Shown piece by piece: positions 58,649-64,000 of a stretch of DNA of 64,000 nt. Position 1 is the first letter of the stretch. Every line of letters begins with the position of its first letter. The DNA comes from a bacterium (GTDB lineage: Bacteria > Planctomycetota > JAFGQW01). Under the pieces are notes generated by a model, which ran no database searches, was not told the origin of the DNA, and worked only from the letters and a program-made list of their open reading frames with translations. The stretch lies in assembly GCA_030426805.1 (NCBI GenBank), contig JAUHXU010000006.1:325716-389715 (forward strand), written 5' to 3'. Both the position numbers and the translations under genes were made by a program.

Positions 58649-59842
58649 ATGATTCCGCACAGTGCGCTGTTCAATCGGGCGAAGGATCGCGAGTTCAAGG
58701 TCGACCCCAAGCAGGCGCCGACCGAGGACTACCACGACATCCTCTTTCAACTCGAGAAAGAGGGCGAGTGGGAGGTGCAGCGGGTTCCCGAGCCGTACGT
58801 CGAGGTGGACAACAAGTACGGGCGCAAGAAGAAGATCCCGATCGAGCGGACGTGGCATCACAAGAGCTGCGGGCAATGCGGCCACATCCCCGGCTACTCG
58901 ACGTCGGTGTTCTGGCTCAATCGGCAACTCGGGCTCGACTACCACGACCCGACCGACCAGACGTCGTGCACCGCGTGGAACTACTACGCGTCGGCGACCT
59001 CGAACGCCGCTGCGCAGGCGGCCGTCGCGATGCGCAACTTCGCCGCCGCCGCGGAGACCGGCTACTTCCCGATCATTCACTGCGCGACGAGTTTCGGTCA
59101 CTACAAAGAGACCCGTCAGCAACTGATCCACAGCCCCGAACTGCGGCGGCAGGTGAAGAAGATCCTCGAGAAGCTCGGCAAGAAGCTCGTGATCCCCGAG
59201 GAGATCGTTCATTACAGCGAGTGGGTCCACGCGGTGCGCGACAAGATCGCCGCACGCCAGACCGTCGACATGAGCCACGTCCGCGCGACGATCCACCCCG
59301 CGTGCCACTACCACAAGTTGATCGGCGAGGACGCGGTCTACGCGCCCGAGGTCTACGGTGCGCAGCGGAGCGCGATCATCACGTCGACGCTGCAGGCGCT
59401 CGGCATGGACGTCCGCGACTACTCGACGTGGTTCGATTGCTGCGGCTTCGGCTTCCGCCACATCCTCGTGTCCCGCGACTTCTCGCGCTCGTTCGCGGTG
59501 CAGCGCAAGATCGAGGTGATGAAGGAGGAGGCCGACCCGGACATTCTCGTGACGCACGACACCGGCTGCGTGACGACCCTCGACCAGAGCCAGTTCGCGG
59601 CGAAGGCGCACGACAAGAACGTCGGTCTTCCCGTGATGTCGGACTCGCAGATCGCGGCACTCGCAATGGGTGCGCATCCCTACAAGGTCCTGCAGCTTCA
59701 CTGGCACTCGACACCGAACAAGGACTTCCTGCGCAAGGTCGGCATCGACGTCGAGGCGCGCTGGGCCGAGTTCGAGGCCGCGGTCGCGAAGATCAAGAGC
59801 GGCGAGAAATCGTATCTGACTTGGGAGGACGCCGATGCCTGA
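58649..59842 (+). CDS. shdrB1: sHdrB1-like subunit
   Basis: This is a protein of 397 residues of the HdrB/CCG family. Cysteines that may bind a noncubane or related cluster are Cys107 and Cys145 ('IIHCATSFGHYKE') in the first half, and Cys219 ('IHPACHYHK'), Cys264-Cys265 ('FDCCGFGF') and Cys307 ('THDTGC') in the second. An extra pair, Cys74 and Cys77 ('CGQCGHIPGY'), is also present. The second half keeps the CxnCCGxnC pattern and the first does not, as expected for the B1 type of sHdr. The stop overlaps the HdrA-like start by 8 bp. Confidence 0.85.
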   Translation: MIPHSALFNRAKDREFKVDPKQAPTEDYHDILFQLEKEGEWEVQRVPEPYVEVDNKYGRKKKIPIERTWHHKSCGQCGHIPGYSTSVFWLNRQLGLDYHDPTDQTSCTAWNYYASATSNAAAQAAVAMRNFAAAAETGYFPIIHCATSFGHYKETRQQLIHSPELRRQVKKILEKLGKKLVIPEEIVHYSEWVHAVRDKIAARQTVDMSHVRATIHPACHYHKLIGEDAVYAPEVYGAQRSAIITSTLQALGMDVRDYSTWFDCCGFGFRHILVSRDFSRSFAVQRKIEVMKEEADPDILVTHDTGCVTTLDQSQFAAKAHDKNVGLPVMSDSQIAALAMGAHPYKVLQLHWHSTPNKDFLRKVGIDVEARWAEFEAAVAKIKSGEKSYLTWEDADA

Positions 59843-60893
59843 TCGGCCGATTCTGATCGTCGGCGGCGGGCCGGCGGGCATGGAGGCCGCGCGCGGCATC
59901 GCCGACCTCGGCTACTCGGCGGTCGTCGTCGAGCAGAAATCGACGCTCGGTGGCACGCCGGTGCACTCGAACTATGCCGCATTGACGCCGGATTTCCGCG
60001 ATGCGTCCGAGGCGATGGGCGCGATGGCCGCCGCGATCGAGAACCGCGACACCGTCGATATCCGGCTCGACTCGACCGTGACCGCGTGTGAACGGCGGGG
60101 CGACGATTTCGCGGTGACCGTCGAGACCGGCGGCACCGCGTCGGAGGTCGTCGCCGGAGCGGTGATCCTCGCGACCGGCTTCCGCCACTTCGATCCGGGG
60201 CGCGAGACGCAGCAGTACGGCTACTACGAGCACGACGACGTGATCACGCTGTGCGACCTCGAGAAGATGCTCAAGGCCGGCAAGGTCGTGCGGCCGTCGA
60301 ACGGCGAGCCGCCGAAACGCCTGTGCTTCATCCAGTGCGTCGGCTCGCGCGACCGGCAGATCGGCAACGAGTATTGCTCGAAGGTGTGCTGCGGCGTCGC
60401 GGCCAAGGAGTCGATCGAAGTCCGCAAGATGGTGCCCGACTGCAAGACGTTCATCTTCTACATCGACATGCGGATGTACGGCTACTGGGAGAACGAGATC
60501 TACTGGCCGTCGCAGGAGAAGTACAAGGTCAACTACGTCAAGGGCATCGCGACCGAGATCGTCAAGAAGGGCGACCACCTGATCGTGCGCGGCGAGGACA
60601 CGACGATGGGGCGGCCGATGGAGGTCCCGATGGACATCGTCGTGCTGTCGGTCGGGATGGAGGCGAGCGACGGCACGCGCGCGATGGCGAAGCTCTTCGG
60701 CGTCGAGCAGAACAAGTATCACTTCATCGAGACGATCGACGGCTGCATGAACACCGTGACGACGAGCGTTGACGGCGTATTCGCGTGCGGCGCCGCGACC
60801 GGGCCGGCGGACATCGAGGACAGCGTGTCGTCGGCGAGCGCCGCCGCGATGAAGGCGATCGCATCGCTGCGGGCGAAGGCGGCCGCCGGGTAG
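59835..60893 (+). CDS. shdrA: sHdrA-like FAD subunit
   Basis: This is a protein of 352 residues, the short sHdrA form without the extra ferredoxin and thioredoxin-reductase extensions of methanogenic HdrA. The FAD loop is 'IVGGGPAGMEAARG' (8-21). The HdrA-specific cluster region shows Cys168 and Cys181/185/186 ('FIQCVGSRD', 'YCSKVCCGVAAKES'). The C-terminal FAD motif is 'DGVFACGAATGPADIEDS'. It is the core flavin and iron-sulfur subunit where electron transfer or bifurcation would occur. It is coupled to HdrB1 upstream and ends 5 bp before the next gene. Confidence 0.88.
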   Translation: MPDRPILIVGGGPAGMEAARGIADLGYSAVVVEQKSTLGGTPVHSNYAALTPDFRDASEAMGAMAAAIENRDTVDIRLDSTVTACERRGDDFAVTVETGGTASEVVAGAVILATGFRHFDPGRETQQYGYYEHDDVITLCDLEKMLKAGKVVRPSNGEPPKRLCFIQCVGSRDRQIGNEYCSKVCCGVAAKESIEVRKMVPDCKTFIFYIDMRMYGYWENEIYWPSQEKYKVNYVKGIATEIVKKGDHLIVRGEDTTMGRPMEVPMDIVVLSVGMEASDGTRAMAKLFGVEQNKYHFIETIDGCMNTVTTSVDGVFACGAATGPADIEDSVSSASAAAMKAIASLRAKAAAG

Positions 60894-60898
60894 ACGCG

Positions 60899-61648
60899 AT
60901 GGGCCAGGTCGTCGACACCGAAACCGCGCTCGAGTTCATGCGCGAGACGCTCGAGAAGGTCGACGCGGCGGAGCTTGCCGCGATCACGGCCGACGCGGAG
61001 AAGAAGTCGGCGTGGTTCGCGCGGACCCTCGCCGCCGATGCGATCGACTCGATGACAGAGCGTGACCAGTACACGGTGCTGCGCAGCGTCTTCGCGATCG
61101 GTCGGCGCGCGACGTCGCTACAGGCCGCGTGGCCACTCGAGGACTTTCGCGGTCGGCTCGGCTCGCTGCTGCACGGCGACGGCGACCCGGCCGTCCGGTT
61201 CGGCGCGTTCGTCGACGATCCGGCGAACGCCGAGCGCCTCGACGAGAATGCGCGCCGCGACCTCGCGAGCGAAGTGCTCCACTTCGCGGCACCCGATCGC
61301 CACTGGCTCTGGACGCGCTGGATGTGGGATCCGACCACACGCACCGGCGCGCTCCCGCTCGTGACGACGGTGACGCACGACCTGCACGGCACCGGCAACG
61401 CCGACACCTACCTGCGCGTCGGGGAAGCCGTCGCGTTCGTGCACGAGAACGGGCCCGCCGCCGGGTTTCAGACGTTCAGCCGCTCCGTGTTCGGCACCGA
61501 CGTCTTCCTGAGCTGCGTCTACACGATCTACGTCTACACCGTGCTGAAGATGCGGATGACGCAGGAGTTCAACCAGGTGATGCCGTTGCTGCCGGAGTTC
61601 TCCCGGCGACTCCTCGGCGTCTACCGACCACGCGCGAAGGGCGATTGA
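60899..61648 (+). CDS. sHdrH-like accessory protein ('hyp' of sHdr operons)
   Basis: This is a protein of 249 residues with no Cys-cluster motif apart from a single Cys ('VFLSCVYTIYVYTVLKM'). It is mostly helical at the N-terminus ('ALEFMRETLEKVDAAELAAI'), then mixed ('RHWLWTRWMWDPTTRTGALP', 'LPEFSRRLLGVY'). In sHdr operons a conserved gene of unknown function lies exactly between hdrA and hdrC2. Length, place and character agree, and I call it on that basis. It starts 5 bp after the HdrA stop and ends 3 bp before the HdrC2-B2 gene. Confidence 0.7.
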   Translation: MGQVVDTETALEFMRETLEKVDAAELAAITADAEKKSAWFARTLAADAIDSMTERDQYTVLRSVFAIGRRATSLQAAWPLEDFRGRLGSLLHGDGDPAVRFGAFVDDPANAERLDENARRDLASEVLHFAAPDRHWLWTRWMWDPTTRTGALPLVTTVTHDLHGTGNADTYLRVGEAVAFVHENGPAAGFQTFSRSVFGTDVFLSCVYTIYVYTVLKMRMTQEFNQVMPLLPEFSRRLLGVYRPRAKGD

Positions 61649-61651
61649 GCG

Positions 61652-62950
61652 ATGGGCCGCGCACCGAACGTCGAACCGGATCACATCCACGAGAAGGAGC
61701 ACGTGGTCCAGGAGGGCATGGACATCTCCGGTCACTGGAACCGGATGTTCGAGCAACGCGTGATCTGGGACTACACGCCCGAGCTGATCGAGAAGGTCGC
61801 CGACACGCCGGGCGGCGAGTCGCTCGCGTTCTGCTACCAGTGCGCGCAGTGCATTCCGGTGTGCCCGGTCAACACCGTCGGCGATTACGGTCCCCGTCGG
61901 ATCTACCGCCGCGTGCAGACCGGCCAGGACCTCTTCACGAGCGCCGACCTGTGGCAGTGCACGACGTGCATGAACTGCCTCCGCGTCTGCCCGAAGGAGG
62001 TCGACATGATCCAGATCATGCCGGCCGTGCGCGAGAAAGCGGTGCTCGACGGGGGCGTGCCCGAGGAACTCCAGACGGTCTTCCAGAACACGTTCGACTA
62101 CGGAAACCCGCTCGGCGAGTCGCCGAAGAAGCGGGCCGCGTGGACGAGGAGGGCCGCGAAGGCGCACGGCGTCGACGTGCCGCTGATGAAGGACAAGAAG
62201 AAGGCGGACATCCTCTGGTTCGTCGAGTGCTACCCGAGCTACCACCCGCGCGGCGTCGATGCATCGGTCGCCCTCGCGAAGGTCCTCGACGTGCTGGGCG
62301 TGGACTACGGCATCCTCGGCGCCGAGGAGAAGTGCTCCTGTGACAGCCAGCGACTCGCCGGCGAGGTCGGGCTGTTCGAGGAGTTCGCCGAGTACACGAT
62401 CAAGCTGTTCAAGCGCTACAAGGCGAAAAAGGTCATGGTGACCGACCCGCACGCGCTCAACGCGTTCCGCAAGGAGTATCCGAAGCTCGGCGGGACGTTC
62501 TTCGAGACGATCCACTACACGACGTTCCTGCGCGACCGGATGGACGAGCTCGGCATGACGAAGCCGCTCGGCTACAAGGTCACGTTCCACGACCCGTGCT
62601 ACCTCGGCCGCCACAACGGCGAGTACGAGGCGCCGCGCGACATGCTGCGGGCGATCCCCGGCGTCGAGTTGATCGAGATGGGGCGTTGCCGCGAGAACAG
62701 CTACTGCTGCGGCGGTGGCGGCGGCGGCATGTGGCTCGACGGGTTCATGTCCGACCACGTCACCGAACGCCTCTCCGAGAACCGCGTGCGCGAAGCGGTC
62801 GAGACCGGCGCCGACGTGCTCGCGGTCTGCTGCCCGTACGAGGTATCGCGCTTCGAGGACGCGGTGAAGTCGACCGGCAACGAGGGCAAGCTCGTCGTGC
62901 GGGACATCGTCGAGTTGGTCGTGGAGTCGATGGGGGTCGGCGATGAGTGA
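61652..62950 (+). CDS. Fused sHdrC2-HdrB2-like protein
   Basis: This is a single frame of 432 residues. Residues ~1-130 are an HdrC domain with two [4Fe-4S] motifs (Cys61/64/67/71 in 'CYQCAQCIPVCP'; Cys103/106/109/113 in 'CTTCMNCLRVCP'). Residues ~185-420 are an HdrB domain: Cys193 ('VECYPSYH'), Cys228/230 ('EKCSCDSQRLAG'), Cys316 ('HDPCYLGRHNGEY'), Cys352-353 ('YCCGGGGGGMW') and Cys393-394 ('VCCPYEV'). The last set is a good CCG noncubane-cluster motif. C2 and B2 are usually described as separate subunits in sHdr; here they are joined, as C and B are in HdrD. The stop overlaps the class V aminotransferase start by 8 bp. Confidence 0.87.
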   Translation: MGRAPNVEPDHIHEKEHVVQEGMDISGHWNRMFEQRVIWDYTPELIEKVADTPGGESLAFCYQCAQCIPVCPVNTVGDYGPRRIYRRVQTGQDLFTSADLWQCTTCMNCLRVCPKEVDMIQIMPAVREKAVLDGGVPEELQTVFQNTFDYGNPLGESPKKRAAWTRRAAKAHGVDVPLMKDKKKADILWFVECYPSYHPRGVDASVALAKVLDVLGVDYGILGAEEKCSCDSQRLAGEVGLFEEFAEYTIKLFKRYKAKKVMVTDPHALNAFRKEYPKLGGTFFETIHYTTFLRDRMDELGMTKPLGYKVTFHDPCYLGRHNGEYEAPRDMLRAIPGVELIEMGRCRENSYCCGGGGGGMWLDGFMSDHVTERLSENRVREAVETGADVLAVCCPYEVSRFEDAVKSTGNEGKLVVRDIVELVVESMGVGDE

Positions 62951-64000
62951 TCGAAACGGCGGGGGGTGCAGCGGCGTCGCGGCGCTGGAGCGGCTGCGCG
63001 GGCACGCGGTCGGACTCGACGTCGAGTATCCGCTGGCGACGGGCGAGCGGACGAAGCGCATCTACCTCGACACGACGGCGAGCGCGCTGCGGCTCCAGGT
63101 GGTGCAGGACGTTCTCGATCGCTACCAGCCGTACTACGCGAACACCCACAGCCTGCTGCACTTCGGCGCGAAGGTGTCGACGCGCGAGTTCGCGTGGGCG
63201 CACGACATGGTCATGAACTTCGTCCACGCCGATCCGGAGACGCACACGGCGTTCTTCGTCGGCAGCGGCACCACCGGCGGGATGAACCGTGTCGCGCGAA
63301 CGCTCCGCGACGCCCGGCCCGAGCGCGACGTCGTGATCACGTCGGTGATGGAGCACCACTCCAACGACCTGCCGCACCGAAAGTTCCTGGGCGAGGTCGT
63401 GCACGTGCCGGCGCTCGTCGAGCGCACGTCGCTCGGTCGCGTGAACATGGACCGCCTCCGCGAGGCGCTCGAGGAGTACGGCGATCGCGTCAACTACGTC
63501 GCGATCACCTGGGTGTCGAACGTGACCGGGATCATCAATCCGGTCCACGAGATCGCCGCGCTCGCACACGAGAAGGGAGCGCTCGTCGTCGTGGATGCGG
63601 CCGCCGCCGCGGCGCACGTGCCGATCAAGATGTGCGGCAACGAGAACCCCGCGCACGACATCGACGTGTTGGTCTTCTCGGGGCACAAGGTGTACGCCCC
63701 CGGCTCGCCGGGCGTCGTCGTCACGCGCAAGGACCTCTTCGCCGGGCAGGACCCGATGGAGGTCGGCGGCGGCATGGTCGACGACGTTTATCTGAACCGG
63801 CACATGACCGTGCAGAAGTTCCCCGATCGCGAGGAGGCGGGCACGCCGAACATCACCGGCGCGATCGGGCTCGCGGCGTCGCTCTACACGCTCGACCGGA
63901 TCGGGATGGACGTGCTCGCCGACGAGGAGCGCAAGCTGATGCGCTACCTGATGGACGGGCTGCGCACGGTGCCCGACATGATGATCTATGCCGAGTGCGA
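62943..64000 (+). CDS. Class V aminotransferase / SufS-like cysteine desulfurase, 3' end outside window
   Basis: 352 residues are visible and the frame is open to the window end. PLP-enzyme landmarks are 'FVGSGTTGGMNRVARTL' (cofactor phosphate loop, ~106-121), 'SVMEHHSNDLP' (His stacking on PLP, ~134-144), 'VVVDAAAAAAHVP' (Asp, ~215-227) and the Schiff-base Lys249 in 'FSGHKVYAPGS'. These match the SufS/CsdA group of fold-type I enzymes. The catalytic Cys loop would lie past the window end, so desulfurase activity cannot be confirmed. It is coupled to the HdrC2-B2 gene by an 8-bp overlap and so is made with the sHdr complex, possibly to mobilise sulfur for TusA or for the Fe-S clusters of the complex. 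Confidence 0.82.
   Translation, partial: MSDRNGGGCSGVAALERLRGHAVGLDVEYPLATGERTKRIYLDTTASALRLQVVQDVLDRYQPYYANTHSLLHFGAKVSTREFAWAHDMVMNFVHADPETHTAFFVGSGTTGGMNRVARTLRDARPERDVVITSVMEHHSNDLPHRKFLGEVVHVPALVERTSLGRVNMDRLREALEEYGDRVNYVAITWVSNVTGIINPVHEIAALAHEKGALVVVDAAAAAAHVPIKMCGNENPAHDIDVLVFSGHKVYAPGSPGVVVTRKDLFAGQDPMEVGGGMVDDVYLNRHMTVQKFPDREEAGTPNITGAIGLAASLYTLDRIGMDVLADEERKLMRYLMDGLRTVPDMMIYAEC

Noticed and set aside
57896..62950. Reading the operon as lactate-utilisation (Lld/LutABC), GlpABC or DsrMK-type genes, which also carry CCG domains
   Set aside because: The short HdrA with its own Cys cluster, two HdrC/HdrB sets and the intervening sHdrH-like gene fit sHdr and not those systems.
1..64000. 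CRISPR arrays, tRNA, rRNA genes, IS transposases and phage genes
   Set aside because: Both strands were scanned by eye and none was recognised; only the two palindromic repeats hint at mobile DNA.

Overview
The window is very GC-rich, densely packed bacterial DNA. The gene families point to Planctomycetota: a DUF1501/DUF1800 pair with Tat or secreted N-termini, an ECF-type sigma factor fused through a membrane helix to carboxypeptidase-regulatory-like repeats, CRTAC1/FG-GAP, Kelch and HEAT secreted proteins, and a paralogous family of secreted beta-propellers with a common C-terminal module. This assignment is inferred from gene content; no rRNA or tRNA gene was seen to confirm it.

Layout. 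1-3984: two secreted propeller proteins tail to tail and a secreted S41-like peptidase. 4017-11059: envelope or glycan genes (PMT-like glycosyltransferase, LPG-synthase-like flippase, CapK-like adenylate-forming enzyme, Gfo/Idh/MocA oxidoreductase, GT2, hexapeptide acyltransferase) with speD at the head of the last operon. 11283-16022: a translationally coupled lipoate operon (GcvH-like carrier, two-domain lipoate ligase, two radical-SAM proteins of LipS1/LipS2 type, a third radical-SAM protein), ending in a ~370-bp imperfect palindrome. 16330-20683: Clp-N protein, TylF-like methyltransferase, asparagine synthase, GT4. 20793-22469: tusA, a second lipoate-ligase-like gene, a DsrE-like gene. 22479-28002: exported and membrane proteins of unknown role. 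28269-32908: TPR lipoprotein, two coiled-coil proteins, ExbB, ExbD and a TonB-like protein. 32922-38487: a c-di-GMP phosphodiesterase-type protein with a cupredoxin-like lipoprotein, a propeller, DUF5996. 38592-49560: the sigma-factor fusion, Kelch, redoxin-CRTAC1 and a 1333-residue HEAT protein. 49672-50142: a second GcvH-like carrier of LbpA type. 50285-57723: GNAT-like protein, DUF1501, DUF1800, DUF3352-like protein, metallophosphatase, a small ORF. 57896-end: an sHdr-type operon (HdrC1, HdrB1, HdrA, sHdrH-like, fused HdrC2-B2) coupled to a SufS-like class V aminotransferase that runs off the window.

The central reading is that four separate plus-strand loci (11283-16022, 20793-22469, 49672-50142, 57896-64000) form one sulfur-metabolic system. 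In characterised sulfur oxidizers, TusA and DsrE-type proteins pass sulfane sulfur to the sHdr complex, LbpA (a lipoylated GcvH-like protein) is its essential partner, and sLpl(AB) with LipS1/LipS2 builds the lipoyl group on LbpA. All these parts are present here within 53 kb, plus extras not in the usual set: a second carrier with a biotin-carrier-like motif, a second ligase between tusA and dsrE, a third radical-SAM enzyme, and a cysteine-desulfurase-like gene in the sHdr operon. No soxYZ, dsrAB, etfAB, canonical lipA or canonical lipB was seen in the window.
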